Assembly: GCA_048013815.1 (NCBI GenBank)
Contig: CM106585.1
Coordinates: forward strand, 12,648,001-12,712,000
DNA from: Setoptus koraiensis
Lineage: Eukaryota > Arthropoda
Direction: 5' to 3'
DNA: 64,000 bases
Position 1 is the stretch's first letter. Each line of letters opens with the position of its first letter. Of the stretch, positions 24,860 through 35,741 are shown in pieces. Position numbers and translations under genes: made by a program. Under the pieces are notes generated by a model. The model saw only the letters and a list, made by a program, of their open reading frames with translations. It ran no database searches and was not told the DNA's origin.

Positions 24860-27074
24860 CTCCACACTCGGGCCGGTCGATTTTTGGTGGCGGGCCGGCG
24901 CCGATCGAGAGTCGGACGGGCGACCGTTGCGCCGCTGGTCGCCAATCCACTCTCGACGGGCCAATCCGACTCTCGATCGCATCTAGAGTCGCCGCGGCAA
25001 AGCTACTTGAGAAGTTATCTCGAGGCATCGGCTCTCTCATCAATCGATTACAAGCCGCCAGCACTCTCTCCGCCGCCGCCGACCGTTTGCCGAGACCACT
25101 TGTTGCCCGGTTGTTGGCGTGGTTGTTGGCCGGTTGTTGCCTGGTTGTTGCCTCGGTTGTTGCGTGGTTGTTGCTGATGCCGTTACGATTGCCGTCGCTG
25201 ATGGCGCGCTTGTCGACGGCTCGGCTGACGATTGAGCGATTGCGAAAGCGGCCGACAGCGCCGGCGCGCAAACAAGTCGGGCTCTGGGCTACTGCGCTCG
25301 GGCACGCAACGGCCGGCCGGCCGGCCGGTCGGTCGCTGGCCCGAGCGCAATCAGCGGCGATCCGCTCATAAATTTGCCTCACAATTTGCTGCTGTCCGCC
25401 AGCGAGCGCAAACGCAAGTATCCACAAATCGGCGCACAATTTCAACATTTGGCCATTTCGACATTTAGCTCACTCAATCGCTCACTCGGTCGCTCTGTGT
25501 GTCCGATGATCATTATAAAATGATGGCGCTTCGTCCAATCGTCCGACGGGCCGCTGCGAGACTCGCCGAGACTCGCCAAGACTCTCGACGAGACTCGGCC
25601 GGCCACGGCGAGACGCTTAAATTAAGTGCCAGCCCATCAATAGGTCAATCGTCGCTGACCACTCGACCGCTAGTCGGCTCGCTCGGCGCTCATCGCCACT
25701 GGCCGGCCGCTAATAACCCGTCAATGGCGTTGCGGCAACCGTTGACGGTGATCGGCTCGCCGTGTTTGTGGCGCCACAAAACAAATTGTAGCCGCTCGCT
25801 GCAATTGAGTGTCCGCTGCAATCGAGCGTCCGCTGCAATTGAGCCGCTCCGGCCAGTTTAATTCAATTTCGGCGAGCCAACTCTCACCTATCGCCTCGCG
25901 TCGTGTGCCGCTGCATCCGCCGCCGCTCGTCACTCTCTCCGACCCTGTCCGGCCGCGACCGTCCGGCCGCGACTGTCCGGCCGCGACTCTGCCCGACAGA
26001 TCCGAGCCGATCCGCCAAAGTTATCGCCCGTTATAAACATAAACTCGCCACTGGAAAGTGAGTGGCGTTCGTTGATCCGTCCCGACGGCGCGCTGTCTGG
26101 CCGCCACTGCGGGCCGGTTGGCCGCGCCAAGCCAATGAGCGGCCAACGAGTGGCGCTCGGCCGGCCAAACCGAGCGCCGTTATTGAGCCATCATGCGCGA
26201 ATGCGTCAACTTGATGCCGCCGTGAATCGTGCCGAGCGGGCCGCGTCATTGCGCGGCGGGCACCTCGCCCCACTACCAAATACAAGCTACCAAACGCAAA
26301 CCACCAAACACAAACTACCCAACGTGTACCGCCAAATCTACCCAAATGCGCAAAATACCCGCCGGGTGCGAACGAGCGGGCCGGGCCGGGCTGCGCTAAT
26401 TGACGCGGCGTCTAATCGACGCGGCGTCTAATTGCATCGTCGCAAATTTGTCGCCCGAACTGGCTGGCGAGCCGCAACACAAGCAACACAACATGGCGGC
26501 AATTACACAACAGTGCGTTGCGTTGCTGGTTGCGCAATTACCATTGTAACGATGATACTGGCAGCGTTGTCGTTGTCGTTGTGGCTGCAGCGGCATTGTT
26601 GTGCGCACTTTGTCAGTTGGTTGGTTGGCTGTTGCCGCAGTGTGCTGTTCAATTGTGCGCTCTAGCGGCGGATCGGGCGACCGACCGAGCGGCCGACCGA
26701 CGGCAACCGCGAACCGTGATTTGTTGCCGGTAATGTCATGTAATGTTACGCAACGCTGGCCGGTGCGCTCATGTAACATGAACATGTTAAATAACAAACT
26801 ATCCACGCATCGGCACATTAGTTGCGCATGTGCCATTTGCTAAACTCAAACACTATTTTTAATGTTGTTGTTGCCACTAAAAACAAGTGAGGAGAATTGG
26901 CCAAAAGTCAACAACACACACACACACACACACACACACTTGCGATAACTCTGCGATAAACGACAAGTGCTTGTTATATTACGCAACAGTCGGCATCAAG
27001 TTGCGCGCTACCTGGCGAGTTGGGCCGCCATAAAGGGTTCGCTTGCGATAGCGCAGAGCCCATAAAGCGGCCAG

Positions 27075-27095
27075 TGTTGTTGTCGTTGTTGCTGT

Positions 27096-27144
<49 letters not shown>

Positions 27145-27150
27145 GCCGTT
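27075..27150. repeat. (TTG)n triplet repeat
   Basis: A run of TTG triplets interrupted by TCG and CTG, longest uninterrupted section at about 27108-27144. Confidence 0.85.
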
Positions 27151-29114
27151 GCAAAGTGGCCATTATTGGATGCGAGCCGATGCGAGCAACCGACAACAGC
27201 GCTTCATGCTACAATTGTTGCGCAATTGCCGTCGCTGTTGTCGTTGCTGTCGTTGTTGTTGTCGTTGTTGCTGTTGTGTGTACCACAAATTGGTAGTATG
27301 GAGTGGATACGCCACATTAGCAGCCACATTAGCAGCCGCATACGGACAAGCGCAACAAGTGCGCCACTTGTTGCCATTGCCTCTGCCGTGCCCACAGCCG
27401 CCGCCGACGCAGCCTGGCGCGATCGTTTGTCGCGCGGCCTTGAAATCGCCCCGCGCTCGCTATACATACAATACACGTAACACAAACATATTACATAATA
27501 CACATTACATAACACGCATTACATAACACACAAGCAACAGACAAACAGCGACCAGCAAACAAGAGAAGAGCACAAAATGATTGCAACAGACGCGTCCACA
27601 ACGCGTCGTTGTGACAACCAGCTCATGCTGGCCACATCAACTGTGCCGCTGTGCCGGCGCTTGCGCCAGTGCGTGGGAGTCACGCGCTCCGTTTGTGCGC
27701 GCAAGCTGTCACGAGCTGACCAATTGCTGAGCAATTCTTTTCATTCTGTCAGGCCCACAGAGAGGGCCTGCAGCGCCAGCACATCGATCAGCATTACATC
27801 ATCAGCTTACATAATATAGCAAACGCATACACAATACAAGGCAAACCAATGAAAACTAATGTAAACTTATGTAAACTAATGCGCTATTTATAGGCTCTCA
27901 GCGTAGCGATAGGCAGCCAGAAATGGCCCGAGATTGACATGAATTTCTGCGAATTTCCCCTTCGAATTTCGACAGAATCTGTTGGCGGAATTTGCACGAA
28001 ATGACAAGTGCGCACTCGCATTCAAATGATTGGTCAGTGTGTGAGTGAGCCAGTGTGGCCATAATCATCGTACATTGGTCTGGCCATTCGATATGGTGTG
28101 AGTGGCATCGCGTGCGCCTCAAATCGTTCATTTGCGACTCTCCAATTGAGAGTGTCGCGCCAACGTTGTTGCAACCTGTTCCACTTGCGATTACGCAACA
28201 TCATTATCGTCATCGTCGTCATCAGCATCATCATCGGCGTCGTCATCGGCGTCGTCATCGGCGTCGTCATCGGCGTCGTCATGATAAATAATCGCTAATA
28301 ACTGGCCGAGCAGCAGCAGCGCCAGCGCCAGTTAGACATCGGTCGGTGATTAGTTGTTGCGCCATCGGTCTTACTGGGCGCCACAATTCTGACAGAAGCG
28401 CCATCTGAGTGTTTTTGTGCCGACGCCGCAACGGCCTGTCGTTGTTGTTGTCGTTATCGTTGTCGTTGTTGCTGCTGTTGTTGGCGAGCTAGCCGGGCCA
28501 GGCCAGCAGTGGCCAGCAGAGGAGCCGGCCGGCCGGCGTTGCGTCATCAGGGTCGCCAGCGAGCCGATGAGCAGTGTTGTCGTATGGCAGCAACTGGGTT
28601 GCGCAATAGCCTGTGCGATGGCTTGTGCGATCGGTTATGCAACACACACACACACACACGCTTGAAATAAAGCAACATGCGATTGTGTAATAGTGTGGTA
28701 ATGGCGCAGCGATAGCGTACAAGTGCAAAACAAACAGACAGAACTCGTTTTGCTGCTCACCTGTCGCTGGCTCACCTGTGGCTGGCTTACCTGTGGCTGG
28801 CGTGCCCGTCGCTGTTGGCCAGCCAGCGCGGTAGTCATGGCAACTAAGACAATGTGTGTGTGTGTGTGCCACGGCTACCTGACGGCTAGCCAACTGTTGA
28901 TCTAGTTTGCATAATCCCCGTGCTCTAATTTGCATGCCATTACAACTCAGCTTGTGTGACTTGATATTTATATCAAACGATCCGCTGATAAATGCCCGGC
29001 GCTAGGATGCTGGCCGCTGGCTGGCCGCCGACGAGCAACAAGTGGATTGTTGCGAGCGACATTCGGCCGGCTCAGCCGATTCGGTTGACTCGGCTGTCTC
29101 AGCTGATTCGGTTG

Positions 29115-29136
29115 GCTCAGGTGAGCTCACCTGAGC
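29115..29136. repeat. 22-bp perfect palindrome with paired E-boxes
   Basis: Two 11-nt halves (GCTCAGGTGAG and CTCACCTGAGC) abut with no spacer. Each half holds CAGGTG, an E-box word, and CAG/GTGAG, a 5' splice-site-like word. Confidence 0.85.
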
Positions 29137-29316
29137 GGGCTCATCTGTTGCCGCTCGATCGGCCGATCGGATCGCCGGCGAGCAGCAACGATTCTTATCG
29201 CGTCGCTGTCGCTGTTTGTCGTCTCTTGTTGCTGCAACTGTCTCACCTGTCTATTGTGTTTGGCCGACCGCTAACAATTGTTGGCAGTCTCGCCCAGATT
29301 ATTGCCACCGCCAGTG

Positions 29317-29340
29317 GTTGCAGTTGCAGTTGCAGTTGCA

Positions 29341-29434
<94 letters not shown>

Positions 29435-29456
29435 TTGTTGCTGTTGCTGTTGTTGC
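29317..29456. repeat. (TTGCAG)n(TTGCTG)n hexamer repeat
   Basis: About 140 nt of hexamer repeat, starting with TTGCAG and continuing as TTGCTG. The minus strand is CAACAG, the same motif as the tract at 15521-15616. Confidence 0.9.
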
Positions 29457-29874
29457 CGATTGTCTTGGCGATGCCGCGAACCGATAACAATAACAGTTGT
29501 GCGAAATACAAACAACAACAGCAATATTTGTTTGTTTTTCTCGGCTTTTTGCTCCAGTTGCTAATTCACAGTTGCGACAGCACAGTTGCGACAGCACAGT
29601 TGCCACTGGTCGCTCGGCCGGCCCCTTGGACGCCATTGGCCAAAGTGAGCGATAATGATCGATTATCGGCCGGCGCAGCGCACAGTAGCCAGCCGCGCTG
29701 AGCTCAATTGTCTCATTGTGCAACGCGACCACAATTACCTGGCGCCTCGTCTTCATTAGCGAGCGCCGGCCCTTTGCCGGCGCTGGCATGATTAATTGAT
29801 ACCCTGAGTTAATTTTTGCTTTTGGCCGGCGCCGGCAACCGCCGATTTGTCCGCCCGCAGTCCATTGAGCGGTC

Positions 29875-29949
29875 GATTTGTGCGTTCGAGCGAGCGCTCG
29901 ATTTGTGCGTTCGAGCGAGCGCTCGATTTGTGCGTTCGAACGAGCGCTC
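29875..29949. repeat. 25-bp tandem repeat, three copies
   Basis: Units at 29875-29899, 29900-29924 and 29925-29949 each begin GATTTGTGCGTTCGA and end GAGCGCTC. They are near-identical, with one substitution in the third. The array lies about 370 nt upstream of the first supported echinoid exon. Confidence 0.85.
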
Positions 29950-30314
29950 GGCTCAAGGGGTTGCGTTCGCGACTCGCACAGGTAGCCCGTCGCAGTTATC
30001 TCTTTGTTTCATCTCGTCGTCGTCGTGGAGCGTCGTAACGGCGCGCTCGCAACAACGTTGTTGGGCGCAGTTTTCGCCCCTGTGCGACTATCACTAACGA
30101 TAAAAATTGTGCCAACAGCGCCAACAATGCCGATTATGTCGATTATGCCAATTATGCCAACGATACCACTGATACGTAATGCTAAAACAATATATTAATA
30201 ATCAATTCAATCTTGCCGCCCGCTTCCGATAATTACCCGTCCGATGCCAATTATGCGATCCCAATTATCCGATCGCAATTATGCCGTTATCCGATTCGAT
30301 TGCTCGGCCAACAG

Positions 30315-33300
30315 CGGCGCCCACTCCCCCGCTCATCGCCAACTTGGACGTGCCGGCGCGCGAGGGCGTCGAGTACCAGCTCAACTGCTCCAGCTCAAAC
30401 GGAAATCCCGACCCCAAAATCACCTGGTACAAGAACGGCATGCAACTGGAGGGCGCCGGCAAGCTGATCAGCTCAGAAATGGAAACGGTCAACGTGCTGA
30501 CCATTGTGCCGCGCATGGAGGATCACCAGGCCCATTACAAGTGTCGCATCAGCGGCAAGGCGCTCGAGATGTTCTCGCAGAAGAGCCCCAATTACGACTC
30601 CGGCTACGAGATGGAACAGAAGCTGCTCGTCGAATGTAAGTAGCGCGCCATTGAGCGCAACGTGCGCAATTTCTCTGTCTTTTTCAGTAAATCGCAAATT
30701 GCAAATCGCATGCGCGTCACTTGCACCGGAAGCGCGCATCCGCCCACACAGCGGCCGAGCGCGGTCGCGCTCGGCTGACCGCGCAGCGGCTGAGTGACGC
30801 GCGGTCACTCAGGCTGAGTGTGTCATAATTTACTCATACAACTACTAGTAAATTATAACAGATTGTGGTGCCGCGACGAGGCCCGACTCACTGGCAGTGT
30901 TTGGCGGCGTTGTCGCCGTCGCTGTTGTTGCGGCGGATAATTACAACAGCGACAAGTGCGCCGGGTCGCGTGCTTGGCCATAATTCAGCGGCGTTGTCAT
31001 GCGTATGTGGCGGCTGCCGGGCCGCCAGTCGGCCCCGCAGCGGGCCAATCAGTTTCGCGGGATCGCGGTCGGACCCGCGCTCTGCTTCGAGCGCGGATCT
31101 CGGGTGCGGGTCTCGGGTGCGGGTGGCGAGTGCGACTCGCAAACGGGCCACAGTTTGGAGCGGCCGGCCATCAGGCGGCCCGGGTAACGGTCGCTCAGTC
31201 CATTAGTCACTGTTGCCGTTGGTCGCTAATGACTGTTTGTTTGCGAGCCCATTTGCCGCAGACGCTGGCCGGCCGGCCGGCCGGCCGTCGGTGATTAAGA
31301 TGCTGGCCCGGCCGCAGCGACATTTGTGCGTTTGTGTCGCCACTGACCAGTCAATGCGTCGCCACTGACCGGTCGATGCGTCGCCACTGACCGGTCGATG
31401 CGTCGCGGCCAGTTGACAGAGCCGGTGTGCTCGACAGAGTGCCGTTGACAGTCGACGTGATGGACAGCACACAAAGGGCGACAGAGGGGCCAGGTGTCAA
31501 CAGAGCGCCATGTTTGTGTTATGTAGAGATAATTGTTTGGCGGGCAGTAAACGGCTGATTGCTAAAAAGACTTTTTAAAAAAGACTGGCCGAGCACAGGC
31601 AAGCGCAGGTAAGCACAGGTAAGCGCAGGTAAAGTCGGGCAAACGGCGATAAACGCTCGGCGCACTGTGGCCGTCGAGCGCTCGTCTCTACCGAGCGCAG
31701 GCGGCCGGAGATGCCGCGCTGACAGGCACTAAAAAACGGCCCGTCGCATTAATTGTGTAAAGCTTGCGACAATTGTCGCCAAATTGCCGCCGCTGGTCGG
31801 CCGGCCCGACCGAGCGCCGGCGCCGTCCGCTGACCGCGCGGCCTCTCGGGCGGCCACTGGCCGGCAATTGCCGCCGTCGCGGCCCAAATTTCGTGCCGAG
31901 CAATTGCGTCAACACTGTTGACTAAACAGGGACAATGGCCAATTGCGGCAACTTGTCGCTCGACGCTGTCGCTCGATGTTGTCGCTCGACGCTGTCGCTC
32001 GACGGAGCGACCGTTATAATTGGCGCGGTCGCAGTTGGCCGGCGTGCGGCTACGCAATGTTGTGTCGGTCGGCCGCCAGTTGTCACTTATTATCGCCCAG
32101 ATAAAGACGTCATTAGGGCATGTCAGGTGGTTAGCTCGGCCGTTTGTTTGCGCTGACAGCCACTGATTGCATCAGTGGCCGACTTTGCGCCGCGGCGCTG
32201 TCACCGCTGGCCGGCACCGCTGGCCCTCGCATCTCGCTGTCGCGGGCAGCTGCAATATCTGGCCGCATTATCTGGCCGTAATGGCTCGTAAAACCGGCCC
32301 GAAACGAGCAATGTAAATAGTGCAAACCGCGCCAGACGCATAAACAAACGTCGTAAATCGTCGAGTGGTCGCCGCTCGTCCGGCCAACGGTCGCCACCGC
32401 AGCGCGGACGGCCCACTTTGGACGGGCCGCCTTGGACGGGCCGCTTTGGGCGGCCCGTGCGGCCGGCGCGGCAACCCGCGGCACCGCCCTATTGGCCGAG
32501 CAGCCTCTGGTCACCGGAGTCTGGTGCGCCTGTGCGCGTGGCGGGAGCAAAGGCTTGAGCCGGGCCCCCGCTCGCCGGCTCGCTCGCGTTCCAACGGCCG
32601 GCGCAGTGTGACGACGGGCACAGTGTGACCACGAGCACAATCTGACCACGAGCACAATCTGACAGTGAGAATCCGACTGTCAGATGCGACGGGCCGACAG
32701 CGCCATGTGTTGCTGTCGCCCGCGAGCGTGAGAACCCGATCGCGCTGCCATCTGATCACGACGCCCCGTCTGGCGCTTGCACGAGCAGCGCGCGTCACGT
32801 GAGCACCTCAGACTCTGGGGCTCGGAGGGCACGCGGTGCACGCGACACACGCACCGCCAGTTGGCCGGGTAAAGCGGGCTGCCACGGGCGCAATTAACCG
32901 TTGGTAGCCACTGGCAGCGTCGGCAGCGTCGGCTGCAGCGCCCCTTGGGCGTCCACTGCGCCAACAGTTGGCCGGTCGGGCCGGCCGCTGCTCGGGCAAC
33001 AGATGCCGTCCGTTGGGCTGGTTCGCTCGCTTCGGCGTTCGAGCGCTCGGTTCTCACACGAACACCCGAACGCCTGCATGCTTCGAGCGTTCGCCGTTCA
33101 CAGGTGAGCGCGCGACCGTTCCCATGTTCGGCCGTTCGAAGCCGCGAACGTTCGAAGCTGCGAGCGTTCGGTGCTTCCACCGTCCAACGCTCGCTCGCAA
33201 CTGGCCACGGGGGCTCAATCGATCGCTTCAATTGATTGTGTGCGTGATATCGTATATTCGTCAGCTTATCGTCGGCTCAATGGCGGCTCGCAGCGGCCAA

Positions 33301-35698
33301 AATCACGACCGGCCCGAGCACCGTGTCGTTCGCGCCGACCGGTCTCGGCGGCACGCCCACTCGCTCGAACACTGGGGCCCGGCCGTCGCAGTTGTATTAT
33401 AACAGCAACTTGTATAGCAATGTGCGAGCATAAAATAATGCTGCGTTCATTATTTCATGCTCGTCATTAGGCTGTCGTTCTGGCCGGCAGAGTGCGCTGT
33501 CGGGTTGCGATTTCGTCCTATCCAGCGCGACTTGCAATACAATACTTGTAGATGCGGCCACCGCTGGTACTACCAACGTTGATGTTCAATGTTGTCGATA
33601 TTCAATCTTGTTGATATTCAATGTTGTTGATGGCACGGCCCGTCATCATCGCCCGTTGCGGCCCGTTTAGTGGCCGGCGCCCGATGAGCTCTCATCGTGA
33701 GCTCATCATTTTATGACGGCGATGACGAGCATGTGTGATAAATGTGACCATAACTAACTAGACCGGTCACAGTGTGATTGCGACCGGTCGAAGCGACTTT
33801 TCGCCTCGGCCCGCTCACCTGTTGCCGTCGCTATCGCTGTTGCCGTCGCTGTTGCCGTCGCTGTTGCCGTCGCTGTTGGTGTTGCGCTTCTGTGGGTCGC
33901 TCGCACACAGTCAGTATCACCATTATGTAATAATAATATTGCGTAATAGTAATGTTATATAATTGTAATATTAACAGTCTGGCAAGAGTCATTGCGCAAC
34001 AGTTGTCAGTGGGCAACGCAGTTGGCTGCCGCCTTGGCGAGCCGGATCACAGACGAACCGGTTGGAGAGCCGGAGCTGGCGAGCGAGCGGCCGTCGTCAT
34101 AGTGTTAAGTGTCGCGCCTACCTGTTGCCAGTTGCCAGTCGCCAGTTTGCAGTGGTCAGTCGGCATTCGTCGGTTGGCAGCGCGATAAAGCGACCAGGAT
34201 GCGGCCAACGGCACGCTACAATGCATGACCAACATGATATAATATATACACAACTGACACAATATATGCAACTGCATATATATTATATCGGCTGTAATGT
34301 ATACAACTGATATAATATACGAGTGATATTATATGCAACTGATGCAATATTTGCCATTTCGCTGCAAAGACACAGCGACGAGCAGCAGCGAAGCCAATTA
34401 AATGTCGGCTAACGACATCGCAGGTCGCCAGCACACAAATCGGCGAGCAAAATCACCTAACAGTTATATCTATTAGGTTGGCCGGCCAGTAATCGATTTG
34501 GCCCCGAGCCACTGGGACACTCTTCTCACCGTGGACCGGTCAGCTGACGAGAGCGCCGACACGGACTCTCAAACTGTGACTCTCACACTGGACAAACCAA
34601 TCAGGTTGCCGGCAACAGGTTGCAGATCGCAATCGCGCCAACAGCCACTTGTGCAGTGTGATGCCACCATCCCGTCGGCCGTCATGTCACCGTAATTGCA
34701 AACGAAATCGCCACTCCCGTCGGTCTTGCCAATGCAAACGAGCCGCTCTCGACGACGCTCGCTCTCGACGACGCTCGCTCTCGACGACGCTCAGTCTCGA
34801 TGATTTAATTGTCCGTTACATCGCGCTGTGTCATAACGCACTGTATCATAATGCATTAGGTATGTGGGGCTCCATGTTCATTATCAGTGCGGCACCACCG
34901 ACCAGCTGACACTCATGACAAACAGCTGGCGATGACACAAGCGCGCACAGCTGACAATGACACAAGCGCGCGCAGCTGATCGCCGGCAAGCTTGTCACAC
35001 ACTTGGACACTGGTCAATGTGCACTATAACATATAGTGACACAAGTATAATACTACTACCACTAGTGCTACTAGTAAACAAAGTCAGCTGATGCCCAAAT
35101 TGCTCGAATTGCTCACATAGTGCATTGCTGAAATGAACTGGTCAGCAGCATCGCGATGACGCAACCATCAGCAGCAGCAGCACAGTGTATAAATAGTGCT
35201 GTCGCTAACGAGATCTCGCAACATCTTGTCGCCCACAACAACTTGTTTCCATTGGCTCACTGTAACAGACGCAGTCAGACAGACAGAGCAGCCAGAATCA
35301 GATATTGCGCAACTATAATTATATATAAGCAGTGATTATATAACAAGTATTGAGTGATTATATAACAAGTGTGTGCGCTGTGCCAACAGTGTCGTGTCAA
35401 GGTAAACCAATAGCGTCGCTAGTTAGCGAGCACTGGCCTGGCGAGCTCACAAACCAGTGAGCCAGCAAATTTGGCCAACTCATAATGTCATTAGGAGGCC
35501 GCTTATTATCGCTTGGCATCTTGGCAAGTGTTGAGCGGCCGCCGCCCCCACGATAAATGGGCCACACAAATGTGTATGTTTGACATCGAGCGGGCGCCCT
35601 CTAGCGGGCCGGCTCAGCCCGCTGATTGGCGATCGCCGGCCAACTGAGCGGTCAGCAAATTATTTGCTGGCCAGTAATTTGGCCGGCCTAATAGTTTG

Positions 35699-35741
<43 letters not shown>

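Larger units (their letters stand above)
2862..30314. other. 27-kb GC-rich, repeat-dense stretch without supported genes
   Basis: Reading both strands I find no conserved domain or convincing exon set here. Open frames are frequent because the DNA is GC-rich and made of triplet-period repeats, but their translations are low-complexity or shadow frames. The stretch holds many tandem repeats, perfect inverted repeats, TTGCGCAA palindromes and CAGGTG/CAGGTA words. The echinoid gene downstream still needs a signal-peptide exon and a first Ig exon, so part of this stretch is probably its 5' intron or introns. The Gln-rich gene at the left end is divergent from it. Confidence 0.6.

Noticed and set aside
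29216-29701. Poly-Leu, poly-Ala, poly-Cys and poly-Gln open frames over the TTGCTG tract
   Set aside because: All frames on both strands are open because of the hexamer repeat.
35188-35196. TATAAATAG as a promoter inside the echinoid intron
   Set aside because: TATA-like words also occur near 6578, 13174, 17443, 21508, 25510 and 27887, and no initiator and coding exon follow at a sensible distance.
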